A stretch of 64,000 nucleotides of DNA from Gemmatimonadota bacterium (GCA_009838975.1 VXQO01000017.1:1-64000); one strand, 5' to 3'; numbered from the stretch's first letter, positions 37,105 to 46,659 are shown. Program-made: numbers and translations. The notes: generated by a model from the sequence alone, not told the origin.

Positions 37105-37533
37105 ATGAACCGTACGACTGAGAGCATGGTGGACATCCTGCGACGAAGCGGTCCGGGAGCGCTCCCGGCGACCCGGCTGCTGGAGGAACTGGGGCGCTGT
37201 CATCCACCGATTCGGATCACGGTCCGCGAACTCCGCCTGCTGGTGGACGAGACCGGCGGCCGCCTGGAGCTGCTCGAGATCAGCGCCGATGGCCCCGGGG
37301 CAGCGACGCTGGACAGCTGGGTCGTGCTGATGGATCCCGAGGACGGGCCCTCGCGATCGCGGCTGGCGGAAATGCTCTGGGAAAGCCTCGCCGCGATGGC
37401 GGAGGCGCTGGACCCCGCCTCCCGGACCGACGTGGCCCGCTGGATGCTGCAGGCGGAGCACGCGATACGGATCAGCATTTCCGCCGCGAGGATGGGGCTC
37501 GACCTCGCCGGCCCCGGCTACCGTCGCCGCTGA
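37105..37533 (+). CDS. Hypothetical protein, lone plus-strand gene
   Basis: A 142-residue protein I cannot place in a family. The ATG follows AAGGCAGA, an acceptable ribosome site. It looks cytoplasmic and helical; RITVRELRLLVDETGGRLELLEI suggests a small winged-helix-like N-terminal half (VDILRRSGPGALPATRLLEELG), but this is a guess from pattern. The C-terminal half is helical (RLAEMLWESLAAMAEALDP). It is divergent from yqeY across 96 bases and converges on dnaJ, and it is the only clear plus-strand gene between 12 and 62 kb. A longer in-frame reading into yqeY is an antisense shadow. Confidence 0.6.
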   Translation: MNRTTESMVDILRRSGPGALPATRLLEELGRCHPPIRITVRELRLLVDETGGRLELLEISADGPGAATLDSWVVLMDPEDGPSRSRLAEMLWESLAAMAEALDPASRTDVARWMLQAEHAIRISISAARMGLDLAGPGYRRR

Positions 37534-37538
37534 ATCAG

Positions 37539-37568
37539 CCGTCCATGGACGGTCCGGCGCGTGCGCCG
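37539..37568. terminator. Two adjacent perfect palindromes between convergent genes
   Basis: CCGTCCATGGACGG (37539-37552) and CGGCGCGTGCGCCG (37555-37568) stand side by side in the 39-base gap between the convergent hypothetical gene and dnaJ. Both can form GC-rich hairpins in either transcript, so a bidirectional terminator is plausible, though T runs are missing. Confidence 0.4.
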
Positions 37569-37572
37569 CAGG

Positions 37573-38712
37573 CTAGCCGAGCGCCTCCCTTACACGTGAC
37601 CAGAAGCCGCGTCGCCGTTGCGAGTCCATGGTTTCGGGAGGGCTCTCCTCCAGCTCCCGGAGTTCCTGGATCAGGTCCCGCTGCTCGGTGTTGAGCCGGG
37701 TCGGCACCCACACCGCCAGGTGCACGAGAAGATCACCGTACCTTCGTCCGTGCAGTTCGGGCACGCCTTCACCCGCGACCCGCACCACATCGCCGTGCTG
37801 GGTCCCGGCCGGAATCTCCACCCAGGTTCGGCCGTCCACGGTGGGCACGTCGACCCGGTCCCCGAGGGCGGCCTGAGCGAAGGTGATCGGCACCTCGACG
37901 GCCAGGTCGGTTCCCGCACGCCTGAAGCGAGGATCCTCCGCCACCTCCAGGATGACCACAATGTCGCCGCGTGGTCCACCCTTCGGTCCCACATTCCCCT
38001 CCCCACGCAACGTGATGTAGTTCTCGGAAGACACCCCCGCCGGGACCTCGATGTCGATGCGGCGTTCGACCCGGACGCGCCCCTCGCCCCGGCAGCCCGG
38101 GCAGTATTCCGAAATGAGCGACCCCTCGCCCCTGCAGGCGCGACACGGCGTGACACTGACGAAGCGACCGAAGACGGAGCGCTCCACCACCCGCTCCTCT
38201 CCCGCGCCCTCGCAGGTCGGGCAGGTCCGCGGCCGGGCACCGTCCTTGACGCCGCTTCCACCACAGGAATCGCAGTTGTCGAGAACAGCCACCCGCACCT
38301 TCCGCGAGACGCCGGTGCGCACGTCCTTCAGGGTCAGCGGGAGCGTCAGCCGGAGCGATTTGCCACGCGTCGGTCGATTGCCCCGGCGCCGCGTGCCGAA
38401 GAGGTGGTTCAGCCCGCCGAAGCCGCCGAAATCCCTCATGAAAACTTCAAGGGCGTCGGAGAAGTCCATTCCACCCTGGAACCCGCTCGGCCCCCTCAGG
38501 CCCTCCTTGCCGTACCGGTCGTACCTTGCGCGCTTGCTCGGGTCCCTGAGAACCTCGTAGGCCTCAGTAACCTCCTTGAACCGCTCCTCGGCCTCGCTGG
38601 ACCCGGCGTTGCGGTCGGGATGGAATCTGAGAGCGACCTTCCGGTATGCCTTCTTGATCTCTTCCTGATCCGCGTCCCTCTGGACCTGGAGGAGGGTGTA
38701 GTAGTCAGCCAT
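37573..38712 (-). CDS. dnaJ: Chaperone protein DnaJ
   Basis: A 379-residue type I DnaJ (Hsp40) that delivers clients to DnaK and stimulates its ATPase. The J domain has the HPD motif in [21 protein letters not shown]; a Gly/Phe stretch follows ([29 protein letters not shown]). The zinc-binding region has four repeats: [24 protein letters not shown] and CPGCRGEG. The C-terminal substrate-binding domain ends near [18 protein letters not shown]. hrcA lies 48 bases upstream on the same strand; grpE and dnaK are not adjacent. Confidence 0.96.
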   Translation of the reverse strand: MADYYTLLQVQRDADQEEIKKAYRKVALRFHPDRNAGSSEAEERFKEVTEAYEVLRDPSKRARYDRYGKEGLRGPSGFQGGMDFSDALEVFMRDFGGFGGLNHLFGTRRRGNRPTRGKSLRLTLPLTLKDVRTGVSRKVRVAVLDNCDSCGGSGVKDGARPRTCPTCEGAGEERVVERSVFGRFVSVTPCRACRGEGSLISEYCPGCRGEGRVRVERRIDIEVPAGVSSENYITLRGEGNVGPKGGPRGDIVVILEVAEDPRFRRAGTDLAVEVPITFAQAALGDRVDVPTVDGRTWVEIPAGTQHGDVVRVAGEGVPELHGRRYGDLLVHLAVWVPTRLNTEQRDLIQELRELEESPPETMDSQRRRGFWSRVREALG

Positions 38713-38760
38713 TCTTCTCCAGGAGATTCGGGTGCCTGGCGGCGTTGGCCGGCACTGCCC

Positions 38761-39831
38761 CTACGGCTCCAGCATGCTTGTGACGAGTGAGGAGGTGTAG
38801 TCGACGATGGCGATCACCTTCTCGTAGGGCATTCGAGTGGGCCCGATGACCCCGAGGATGCCCCGGAGACTTCCGAAGCGGTAGCCGGAGGTCACCAGGG
38901 TGAACCCGGAAAGCTCGGGCCCGTGCTCGCTCCCGATGGTAACGCAGGGTCCGCCCCTCACCGCCCGGGTGCCCAGGACCTTCGCGAGCAGATCCTTCTG
39001 TTCGGTCAGCGCGATCAGCTCACGCAGCCGCTCGTTCGTCGAGAACTCGGGCTGCCCCACGATCGCCGAGGTCTGTCCCAGAACGACCTGCTCGGGACCG
39101 GGTGTCCCCGTGGAGAAGAAATCCTCGCTCGACTCGATGAAGATGTTCAGCACGTCCCGCGCCGCGGGGTCTTCGACCGCATCTCGAAGCCGCGCGCCGA
39201 ACGAGCGGCGGATCTCGGTAAAGCTCAGGCCGCCCAGCCGCTCGTTGAGCACCCGTTCGATGCTCTCGAGGACATCCGGCGGGGCTTCGCCGGGGAGGTC
39301 GACGTACACCGTGCGGACCATTCCGGACTTGATGGTGACCACCATGAGCACCTTCTGGGAGGAGACCGAGATCAGGTCGATCTTCTCCAGCCGGGCCCTG
39401 TCGAGCTGCGGCACCGACCCGACGCCGAGTTCGTTCACGAGGAGGCCGAGGGCGCGCGTGGCGTTCCTGAGGATTCGCTCGAGCGTACCGTCTCCTGACA
39501 GGACCTCCCTCTCGATCCGGATCTTCTCGGACCTCGCGAGTGACTCGGGGCGAACGACCCGGTCCACGAAGAAACGATACGCGAGGTCGGTCGGGACCCG
39601 ACCCGCAGAAGTGTGCGGATGGGTCAGGTAGCCGTCCTCTTCGAGGTCGGCCATGGTGTTGCGGATCGTCGCCGGGGAAACCCCGAAGTCGAAGCGGCGC
39701 GCCAGGGTTCGGCTTCCCGCCGGCTCGGCCGTGTCGACGTAGGTGCGCACCACGGCCTCGAGCACGTGCCTCTCCCGCCTTGAAAGCGAGTCCCTTCCCT
39801 TGCTGCGCGTCGAGTGACGTTGAACGGCCAT
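38761..39831 (-). CDS. hrcA: Heat-inducible transcription repressor HrcA
   Basis: A 356-residue repressor of class I heat-shock genes. The winged helix lies in RRERHVLEAVVRTYVDTAEPAGSRTLARRFDFGVSPATIRNTMADLEEDGYLTHPHTSAGRVPTDLAYRFFVD, which is the HrcA signature, followed by the GAF-like core and the C-terminal GGPCVTIGSEHG and GSLRGILGVIGPTRMPYEKVIAIVDYTSSL. I chose the ATG before AVQRHS; in-frame extension adds 21 unlikely residues. I find no CIRCE operator (TTAGCACTC-N9-GAGTGCTAA) upstream of it or of dnaJ. Confidence 0.95.
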   Translation of the reverse strand: MAVQRHSTRSKGRDSLSRRERHVLEAVVRTYVDTAEPAGSRTLARRFDFGVSPATIRNTMADLEEDGYLTHPHTSAGRVPTDLAYRFFVDRVVRPESLARSEKIRIEREVLSGDGTLERILRNATRALGLLVNELGVGSVPQLDRARLEKIDLISVSSQKVLMVVTIKSGMVRTVYVDLPGEAPPDVLESIERVLNERLGGLSFTEIRRSFGARLRDAVEDPAARDVLNIFIESSEDFFSTGTPGPEQVVLGQTSAIVGQPEFSTNERLRELIALTEQKDLLAKVLGTRAVRGGPCVTIGSEHGPELSGFTLVTSGYRFGSLRGILGVIGPTRMPYEKVIAIVDYTSSLVTSMLEP

Positions 39832-39890
39832 GATCAGAACATCCGTTGGCAAGCTCCGTGTACTTGAAAATCCGCCGTCCGCCGATGCCG

Positions 39891-41057
39891 TCAACCTGTG
39901 CCGGATTCCTCGCCGAGGCAGGTGTCAAGCTCGAGGGTGAGGTCGTCGAGGACCAGCCATCCCTGCGCTGTGAGGCGGACCCGGCCATTCGCACCATCGG
40001 CGAGGCCTGTGGTTTTCCACCTCCGCAGGACCTGACAGGCCGCTGTATCCAGCCCGGCCCCATCGATGCCCGCCACCGTGCGGAGTGACAGCCAGAGGGC
40101 CTCCAGCCTCCGCTGTCCGGCAGTGAGTTCCTCGCTCCCGGCCCGACCGGTTCCCGATTCGGCGACCCGCGTGGCATACGCGCCCCAGTCGCGCTCGTTC
40201 CACCAGCGCCGTCCGGCGAAATAGCTGTGGGCTCCGTTGCCCAGTCCCAGGTACGGGGCACCCCGCCAGCAGGCACGGTTGTGGCGAGAAGCGAAACCGG
40301 GGCGGGCGAAGTTCGACACTTCGTAGTGTTCGTAGCCTGCCCGCGACAGGAGTTCGGCCGCCAGAAGGTATTCGTCCCGGTAGCGGTCGTCGCGGGCGAT
40401 CGAGACGCGTCCTTCCCGCACCTGGCGCGCGAGAGCCGTGCCCTTTTCGATGGTGAGCCCATAGAGAGAGATGTGCGGCACGTCCAGCTGCAGCGCGCGG
40501 TCGAGGTCGCCCCGCCAGTTCCGTTCCACGCTTCCCGGCAGGCCGAACATCAGGTCGATGGAGAGATTCCTGACGCCCGCCGCCCGCGCCCTGCGGACAG
40601 CCTGTACAGCGTCCGCTGCGGTGTGCAGGCGTCCCATCCACCTGAGCGCCTTCGGAGAGAAGCTCTGGACGCCGAAGGAGATGCGGTTGACCCCGCACGT
40701 CGCCCATTCGTGCGCGACGGCCGCAGTGAACGATTCGGGATTGGCTTCGGCGGTCCACTCGATCCGGCGGTCGCGCACGGGCCCGAGTCCGAACAGGCCT
40801 GCCAGCGCTCCGAGCGAGCGGGGATCCAGCACCGACGGCGTGCCCCCGCCCACATACAGGGTCTCGAGGGCATCGGCCAGCGGAGCGTCGCCCGTGGCCT
40901 CCAGAGTCTTCAGCTCGGTCCGGATCGTGTCGAGCCATCGCGTGCTGTCGGGACGCCGGTCCACCGTCACCGCGAAGTCGCAGTAGCAGCACCGCCTCGC
41001 GCAGAAGGGCGCGTGCACGTAGACGTTCCCGATCCTGCCGTGCCCCGCGCCGGTCAC
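39891..41057 (-). CDS. hemW: Radical SAM heme chaperone HemW
   Basis: A 388-residue HemN-like radical SAM protein; HemW binds heme and passes it to respiratory proteins rather than oxidising coproporphyrinogen. The cluster motif CxxxCxxC is seen as PFCARRCCYCDFAV; TLYVGGGTPSVL, NPESFT, ISFGVQSFSPKALRWMGRLHTA and SIDLMFGLPG follow. The HemW segment HNxxYW reads HNRACW here, then YLGLGNGAHSY. The GTG start overlaps the dprA stop (GTGA). The C-terminus is the usual HemN_C-type winged domain. Confidence 0.9.
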   Translation of the reverse strand: MTGAGHGRIGNVYVHAPFCARRCCYCDFAVTVDRRPDSTRWLDTIRTELKTLEATGDAPLADALETLYVGGGTPSVLDPRSLGALAGLFGLGPVRDRRIEWTAEANPESFTAAVAHEWATCGVNRISFGVQSFSPKALRWMGRLHTAADAVQAVRRARAAGVRNLSIDLMFGLPGSVERNWRGDLDRALQLDVPHISLYGLTIEKGTALARQVREGRVSIARDDRYRDEYLLAAELLSRAGYEHYEVSNFARPGFASRHNRACWRGAPYLGLGNGAHSYFAGRRWWNERDWGAYATRVAESGTGRAGSEELTAGQRRLEALWLSLRTVAGIDGAGLDTAACQVLRRWKTTGLADGANGRVRLTAQGWLVLDDLTLELDTCLGEESGTG

Positions 41058-42187
41058 GCAGCGCCTTCCCGGACGGCCATGCTGCCCCGGCCGGGCGTCC
41101 GCATCACCCGGCCGTCCCTGGTAGGGGTGAGGTGGCCCCTGATCTCGAGGATGGTGAGGAGCGGCCCCACTTCCTCCGCGTCTCGTCGCGACAGCCGCGC
41201 CGCTTCTTCGACGGTGACCGGCGACGCCGGGAGTGCCGAGAGCAGCTGCCGAAGATCCGGTTCTTCCGGGAGCGGGACGGTGTACTGCATTACATCGTCG
41301 GGGGCGGTCTCCACGATGATCGTCGCACCGTCGGCGATGAGACGGTTGGTCCCTTCGCTGTTGGGACGGTCGATCGGACCCGGCACCGCAAGGACCTCCC
41401 GCCCCAGGTCCAGCGCGATTTCGGCGGTGATCAGCGCGCCGCTCCTTCGCGACGCCTCGACGATGATCACATCGCGCGCGAGTGCCGCTATGATGCGGTT
41501 GCGCCGAGGGAAATGATGCGGCTCGGCCCTGACGCCGGGCGCGAACTCGGATACCACCACGCCGCATTCGACGATCTTCCGGTACAGCGTCCGATTGCGT
41601 GGCGGGGACACCACATCCACTCCCGAACCCAGCACCGCAGCGGTGGGGCCGGGCAGGGCGCCCCGGTGCGCCTCCGCATCGATCCCCATCGCCATGCCCG
41701 AGACCACACAACGCCCCCGCCCCGCCCACGACGCACCCAGACCCCACGCGACGCGGCGCCCGGACGCGGTTGCGCCGCGCGAGCCGACGATAGCCGCCCA
41801 CCGGCGCGGGAGCAGGCTGGTCCGGCCCAGCGCGAAAAGCACGGGTGGCGGATCCTTCAGGTGGCGCAGCCTGGCCGGGTAGCCGGCAGTCCCGTACACG
41901 ATGGCGGCGATGCCGCCTGAAGCGCATCGTTCCTGGACCTCCCGCGCGTTGCGGACGGCGTCCGATCGGGCCGCGGTGCCTTCGGCGCCAAGCTCCAGCG
42001 TCCTTGCGAGGCTGCGCGCCGGCGTTCCGGGCGATACCTCCGGCACCGCCGCGATTTCGGCCGCGGAGGCGTCGAGAGCTGTCGCAGGACTGCCGAAATG
42101 GTCCACCAGAGCGCGGAAGCGCATGGGACCCACACCCGGAAGTCCCCGCAGCGTGAGTGCGTCGATCATCTGGCGTGCCTCGCTCAT
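41054..42187 (-). CDS. dprA: DNA-processing protein DprA
   Basis: A 377-residue DprA, which loads RecA onto incoming single-stranded DNA during transformation. An N-terminal SAM-like helical part (TLRGLPGVGPMRFRALVDHFGS) precedes the Rossmann core: AAIVGSRGATASGRRVAWGLG, VVSGMAMGIDAEAHRGAL, AVLGSGVDVVSPPRNRTLYRKI, FPRRNRIIAALARDVIIVEASRRSGALITAEIALDLGREVLAVPG. A C-terminal winged-helix segment follows. The ATG overlaps the obg stop (ATGA). Transformation ability is possible but needs the com genes, which are not in this window. Confidence 0.95.
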   Translation of the reverse strand: MSEARQMIDALTLRGLPGVGPMRFRALVDHFGSPATALDASAAEIAAVPEVSPGTPARSLARTLELGAEGTAARSDAVRNAREVQERCASGGIAAIVYGTAGYPARLRHLKDPPPVLFALGRTSLLPRRWAAIVGSRGATASGRRVAWGLGASWAGRGRCVVSGMAMGIDAEAHRGALPGPTAAVLGSGVDVVSPPRNRTLYRKIVECGVVVSEFAPGVRAEPHHFPRRNRIIAALARDVIIVEASRRSGALITAEIALDLGREVLAVPGPIDRPNSEGTNRLIADGATIIVETAPDDVMQYTVPLPEEPDLRQLLSALPASPVTVEEAARLSRRDAEEVGPLLTILEIRGHLTPTRDGRVMRTPGRGSMAVREGAA

Positions 42188-43194
42188 GGGGTGTCTGCCT
42201 CCTCCGCGATCGGTCGCGCGGCCCGCAGCTGGCGCCAACACCCCTCCAGGAGCTCTCCCAGGCCGTGTCCGGTCACCGCGCTGACGTAGTAGCAGTCCCA
42301 CGCGTCCGCAGCCTCCACGACGGGTTTCGCTTCGCCCCGGGCGTGCAGGTCCATCTTGGAGAAGACCACGGCCCACGGAAGCTTGGTGAGAGCGGGCGAG
42401 TACTCCTCCAGCTCGCGGCGAAGCCCTGTCAGCGTCGCGGCCGGATCCTCGCCGTCGACCGGCAGGAGTATCGCGAGCGCCCGCGTGCGCTCGATGTGGC
42501 GGAGAAACTGGTGACCCAGACCCCTGCCGTCGTGTGCCCCTTCGATCAGGCCCGGAATGTCGGCGACGACGAAGGAGCGATAGTCCGGCAGTTCCACCAC
42601 GCCCAGGTTCGGCGTCAATGTGGTGAAGGGGTAGGCGGCGATCCTGGGTCTGGCGCGGCTGATGCGGGAAAGCAGCGTGGACTTCCCGGCGTTCGGCTCG
42701 CCAACGAGGCCGATGTCGGCGAGGAGCTTGAGTTCAAGGCGCACAATCCGCTCTTCACCGTCTTCTCCCGGCTCCCAGCGCCGGGGCGCCTGCCGCGTGG
42801 CGGAAGCGAAGCGTGCGTTGCCCCTGCCGCCCCTTCCGCCGCGCGCGACCACCAGAGTCTCGCCCGGCCCCAGGAGCTCGCCCAGCAACTCGTCCGTCCG
42901 GTTGTCCAGGGCGATCGTCCCCGGCGGCACCCTCAGCTCCAGATCCCCCCCGCTCCTCCCCGTGCGGTTCGATCCCTCCCCGTGCATTCCTCTCCCGGCC
43001 CGGTGGTGGCGCCGGTAGCGGAAGTCGCTGAGCGTCGTCAGTCCCGGATCCACGATCAGCCGCACGTCGCCGCCCCTGCCCCCATCCCCACCCGAGGGCC
43101 CGCCGCGCGGAACGCCCTTCTCGCGCCGGAACGCCTCTGCGCCCGAGCCACCCTGCCCGGCGCGCACTTCGATGGTGACCGAGTCTATGAACAT
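42184..43194 (-). CDS. obgE: GTPase ObgE/CgtA
   Basis: A 336-residue Obg GTPase, involved in 50S maturation and stringent control. The glycine-rich Obg fold is visible: MFIDSVTIEVRAGQGGSGAEAFRREKGVPRGGPSGGDGGRGGDVRL, GKSGGDLELRVPPGT-like SGGDLELRVPPGTIALD, and ARGGRGGRGNARFASATRQAPR. The G domain follows with IGLVGEPNAGKSTLL (G1), YPFTTLTPNLGVV (G2), VADIPGLIEGAHDGRGLGHQFLRHIERT (G3) and VFSKMDLHA (G4). It lacks the OCT domain of some Obg proteins. Its start lies ten bases inside the asparaginase gene's end. Confidence 0.96.
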   Translation of the reverse strand: MFIDSVTIEVRAGQGGSGAEAFRREKGVPRGGPSGGDGGRGGDVRLIVDPGLTTLSDFRYRRHHRAGRGMHGEGSNRTGRSGGDLELRVPPGTIALDNRTDELLGELLGPGETLVVARGGRGGRGNARFASATRQAPRRWEPGEDGEERIVRLELKLLADIGLVGEPNAGKSTLLSRISRARPRIAAYPFTTLTPNLGVVELPDYRSFVVADIPGLIEGAHDGRGLGHQFLRHIERTRALAILLPVDGEDPAATLTGLRRELEEYSPALTKLPWAVVFSKMDLHARGEAKPVVEAADAWDCYYVSAVTGHGLGELLEGCWRQLRAARPIAEEADTP

Positions 43195-44186
43195 TCGCGG
43201 ACCACCACCCGGCCGACCGAGTCGCCCAGCGTATTTGTCACCGCCGGTTCGGCGAACTCCTCCAGGGCTTGCCCGGCCGCTGCAGAAAGGATGCCCGCGC
43301 GGTTCAGCACCGCCAGGAGCGCCGGGGGCGCGGCGCGCCACGCTCCGTCCTCGACCTTGAGCGCGACACCCAGACCCGATTCCACATCTCCGGCCATGTA
43401 TACCCCCTCTGCCCCGACCTTGGCGAATACGCGCCCGCGCTCTGCCTCCATCAGACGGGTACAGAGCCGCGCCGTACCTGCCACCATGAAAGGGTGCCGG
43501 GTCAGGGCTTCCGCCACCCGGCGCGGTGGTTCGCCACGCCCCGCGGCCGCCGCGAAGCGGGCCGTTGCGCGGGCCAGCGCCGCGACCGAAACCGCGAAGC
43601 TCACTACGCCGCAGCCGTCCACTCCCCACTCCATGCCCTCCGCGGCGAGGCCCGTCCAGCGTGCCACCTCCTGCCGCATGCGGAGCTGAACCGGGTGGCC
43701 GGGAAGCTGGTATCCGTCCAGCGGCCAGCCGTGAAACGCCGCCAGCGCCAGCATGCCGGCGTGTTTTCCGGAGCAGTTGTTGATGATCGCGGAGCGCGAC
43801 ACGCCCTCGGCGGCCATCGCCAGGTCGCGCTCGCGCAGGAGCGGCGGATGGGGGCCGCAGACGAGCAGGTTCTCCTCCAGCTCGGCCTTCGCGAGGATCG
43901 ACCGCGCGACGGCCAGATGTGCTTCTTCCGAATTGTGCGAACCGCAGCACAGTGCGATCTCCTCTTGCGAAAGCCCGAAGTGGTCCGCGGCTCCGTCCAG
44001 GACCAGCGGCAACGCCTGAAACGGCTTCGCCGCCGAGCGGAGCAGCGTGATCCGCCCCGGATCGCCCCAGCTGCGCACCATTCGCCCCGCCTCATCCGAC
44101 ACGGCCGCATGCACCCGGTGCGTCGACTCGAGCACGGGGCCGCGATGGACTGAAACCGTCAGGGTCCGGGATTCTGCAACATTCAC
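43185..44186 (-). CDS. Asparaginase, ReAV/PF06089 type
   Basis: A 333-residue asparaginase of the family of the thermolabile Rhizobium etli enzyme, unrelated to classic AnsA/AnsB. Key segments: ITLLRSAAKPFQALPLVLDGAADHFGL (active-site SxxK), ALCCGSHNSEEAHL, NNCSGKHAGMLALAAFHGWPLDGYQLPGHPVQ, and WGVDGCGVVSFAVSVAALA. It would hydrolyse L-asparagine to aspartate and ammonia in the cytoplasm. I chose the GTG at NVAESRTLTVSVHRG because the family begins close to this point; longer in-frame reading runs antisense-like into ctpA. Confidence 0.88.
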   Translation of the reverse strand: MNVAESRTLTVSVHRGPVLESTHRVHAAVSDEAGRMVRSWGDPGRITLLRSAAKPFQALPLVLDGAADHFGLSQEEIALCCGSHNSEEAHLAVARSILAKAELEENLLVCGPHPPLLRERDLAMAAEGVSRSAIINNCSGKHAGMLALAAFHGWPLDGYQLPGHPVQLRMRQEVARWTGLAAEGMEWGVDGCGVVSFAVSVAALARATARFAAAAGRGEPPRRVAEALTRHPFMVAGTARLCTRLMEAERGRVFAKVGAEGVYMAGDVESGLGVALKVEDGAWRAAPPALLAVLNRAGILSAAAGQALEEFAEPAVTNTLGDSVGRVVVRECS

Positions 44187-44235
44187 AGGGGCGCTTCCAT
44201 GGCTGAACGGGCCTGATAGCGGGCCGAACCCGTGG

Positions 44236-45903
44236 TCAGCGCGGGAAACCATCCCCCGCGGCAGGACCCTGGCCAACGGGCTGCACCTCTGCCTCCCCCA
44301 GCGGCGACCCCGCCAACCGGAAGAGTGCCCGCTGATCCTCTGCCGCCGTGAGGAGTTCCACGGCCCGGCGGAGCGCGGCGTCCGTCCCGGCGATGCGCTC
44401 GAAGCGGCCTCCGTCACCCCATGCCTGCAGCGCCACCTCGCTCTCCATGAGCAGGAGCACGGAGCGCCTGGCACGCTGAAGGGTCTCAATGGAGATGCCG
44501 GCTCCACGTTCCTCGAGAGCCGTGCGAAAACCGGCGAGGTTCGCGTCGGTGAGGCGGAAATCGGGTGCCAGGTCGGGGTGGTCCTGAAGGTAGCCCACCA
44601 CCCAGCTCTGAAGCGCCGTCACGAAGGCGCCGCCCGACGCCAGGATTTCCCTGACCGCCTCGCGCTCGCCGACCAGGAGCGTGTCCTGCAGCACCCAGAG
44701 ATCCGGGACGATCCCGCCGCCGCCACGCACCAGCCTTCCGCCTGCGGATCTGAATTCGGGCTTGTCCGCCAGCTCCGGCAGCTCGGCCACGTCGCCCTGC
44801 ACCGTCAGCACGCCCCGGTCGCCCCTGGCCGCCTGATCCGCCGCTTCCATCTCGATGGACCGCCCCGAGGGCGTGAACCACCTGGCCGTGGTGAGCTTCA
44901 GCACGTTGCCGCCGGACAGGGGGAAGAGGGACTGGACCGATCCCTTGCCGTAGGTGGTGGAGCCGATCAGGAGCGCCCGGTCGTGATCCTGCAGCGCCCC
45001 GGCGACAATCTCGGCGGCGGACGCGCTGCCGTACCCGACGAGCACGACCACCGGCAGGTCGGGGTAGCTCTGGTCCACCATGGCGGCGTACTTCTCCGGC
45101 GCCGAGGCACGGCTTCTGATCTCGACGATATCCATCCCGGGATCTAGGAAGAGGTCCGTCAGCCCGACCCCTTCCGTGAGGAGCCCGCCCCGGTTGCGGC
45201 GCAGATCGAGCACGAGGGAGGTCATTCCTTCCGCCGCCAGCGAATCGATTGCCGCGCGCACTTCCTTCGTAGTGGTGCGGTTGAAGATCAGGAGCGGAAC
45301 GTATCCTACTCCGTCGTCGAGCATGGTCGCAAAGGGAACGGAGGGGACGTGGATCTGCGCGCGGGTCACGTCGAAGTGGATGATCGCGTCGGCCCCCGGG
45401 CGCCGGATCCCCATGCGCACCGTGGTACCCGGCCTGCCACGGAGCAGATCGACCGCCTGGTCGGTCAGCCAGCCTTCGACCGACCTGCCGTCCACCTCGA
45501 CGATTCGGTCGCCGGGCCTCACCCCGGCCCTCGCCCCCGGCGTCCCCGGTATCGGAGCCACGACGGTGATGTAGCCGTCGCGGTCGGCGACCTCCAGGCC
45601 GACGCCGCCGTACTCGCCCTGGGTCCGTATCCGCTCGTCCTCCCATCTCGCCGCAGGCAGGAACTGCGAATTCGGGTCGCCGAGGTGGTCCACGACCCCG
45701 GCGATCGCGGCTTCGTACAGGTCGTCCACATCCACTTCGCCCACGAAGTGCCCCTCGATGCGCTCCACGACCTCTTCGAAAACCCTGGCATGCAAGTAGA
45801 TGTTGGCACGCATGCCGACGCCGCGCTGGAGCAGCCAGCCCCCGCTCGTGACCGCGAAGACCACGACCAGCGCCGGAACCAGCACGGCCCTGCCTCTAGT
45901 CAT
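44236..45903 (-). CDS. S41 family carboxy-terminal processing peptidase
   Basis: A 555-residue CtpA/Prc-type protease. The N-terminus has a signal anchor (GRAVLVPALVVVFAVTSGGWLL). A tail-recognition region with DPNSQFLPAARWEDERIRTQGEYGGVGLEV is followed by a PDZ domain (about residues 95-175, PGTPGARAGVRPGDRIVEVDGRSV) and the catalytic domain: [14 protein letters not shown], the nucleophile in VGYGSASAAEIVAGALQDH, and the lysine in GSTTYGKGSVQSLFPLSGG. It trims periplasmic or envelope proteins. GGAAGGAG lies seven bases before the chosen ATG. Confidence 0.93.
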   Translation of the reverse strand: MTRGRAVLVPALVVVFAVTSGGWLLQRGVGMRANIYLHARVFEEVVERIEGHFVGEVDVDDLYEAAIAGVVDHLGDPNSQFLPAARWEDERIRTQGEYGGVGLEVADRDGYITVVAPIPGTPGARAGVRPGDRIVEVDGRSVEGWLTDQAVDLLRGRPGTTVRMGIRRPGADAIIHFDVTRAQIHVPSVPFATMLDDGVGYVPLLIFNRTTTKEVRAAIDSLAAEGMTSLVLDLRRNRGGLLTEGVGLTDLFLDPGMDIVEIRSRASAPEKYAAMVDQSYPDLPVVVLVGYGSASAAEIVAGALQDHDRALLIGSTTYGKGSVQSLFPLSGGNVLKLTTARWFTPSGRSIEMEAADQAARGDRGVLTVQGDVAELPELADKPEFRSAGGRLVRGGGGIVPDLWVLQDTLLVGEREAVREILASGGAFVTALQSWVVGYLQDHPDLAPDFRLTDANLAGFRTALEERGAGISIETLQRARRSVLLLMESEVALQAWGDGGRFERIAGTDAALRRAVELLTAAEDQRALFRLAGSPLGEAEVQPVGQGPAAGDGFPR

Positions 45904-45944
45904 GCAGACTCCTTCCCCGCCCGGTACCACACTCGTGCATGCTT

Positions 45945-46607
45945 CTAAACCCCGCCTTCCCCAAAAGTTTCCGGGAAGCGCGCGAACATCTCGCTGCGGA
46001 TGCGCTCTTCCACCTCGCCGGGACTCCCGTCCGCTGACACGAGCACGGCCCGGTCCACGGATCGGGCCAGTTCAAGATACCCTTCGCGGACCGCCCGTCG
46101 AAAGGTCGAATCCTCGGCCTCGAACCGATCGGGGGATCTGGCCTCACGCGCCTGACGGGCCATCCCCTCCTCGACGGCCAGGTCCAGTACCAGGTAAAGG
46201 TCGGCGGCAAGCCCCCCGGTCGCGTATTCGTTCAGACGCGCCACCTCATCCACACCGATGCCCCTGCCATAGCCCTGGTACGCGAACGAGCTCAGGTCGA
46301 AGCGGTCCGACAACACCCACTTCCCCGCCGCGAGCGCCGGCTCGACCACCTCGCGCACCACCGAGGCGCGAGCGGCCAGGATCAGCAGCAGCTCCGTCTC
46401 GCGCGGAACCGGACCCTGACTGCCGTGAAGCAACAGCTGGCGGATCCCTTCACCGACCGCCGTGCCCCCCGGCTCGCGCGCCATGACGAGAGGCAATCCC
46501 GCTCCTTCGAGAAAAGCCGCCAGCCGCCGTACCTGGGTGGTCTTCCCGACCCCCTCGGCACCCTCGACCACAATGAACCGGCCGCGGCTCACGGGAACGC
46601 CGCCCAT
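45945..46607 (-). CDS. tmk: Thymidylate kinase
   Basis: A 220-residue dTMP kinase producing dTDP. The P-loop is VVEGAEGVGKTTQVRRLAAFL, the DR(Y/F) motif is LSDRFDLSSFAYQGYGRGI, and the lid region is RSPDRFEAEDSTFRRAVREGY; EPGGTAVGEGIRQLLLH is the thymidylate-binding signature. The start at ATG before GGVPVSRGRF has GGGAGG nine bases upstream. A longer in-frame start at 46652 is less likely. It lies between the protease gene and the inositol synthase. Confidence 0.94.
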   Translation of the reverse strand: MGGVPVSRGRFIVVEGAEGVGKTTQVRRLAAFLEGAGLPLVMAREPGGTAVGEGIRQLLLHGSQGPVPRETELLLILAARASVVREVVEPALAAGKWVLSDRFDLSSFAYQGYGRGIGVDEVARLNEYATGGLAADLYLVLDLAVEEGMARQAREARSPDRFEAEDSTFRRAVREGYLELARSVDRAVLVSADGSPGEVEERIRSEMFARFPETFGEGGV

Positions 46608-46659
46608 GCCGCCTCCCGAACCCGCCCGACGCACCGGAAACGCCGGCGACACGGCCCCG

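Noticed and set aside
39832..39890. CIRCE operator for hrcA-dnaJ
   Set aside because: No TTAGCACTC-N9-GAGTGCTAA or close variant is present upstream of hrcA or dnaJ. A GCTAGCACTTTC stretch near 62,270 has only a half-site and is unrelated.
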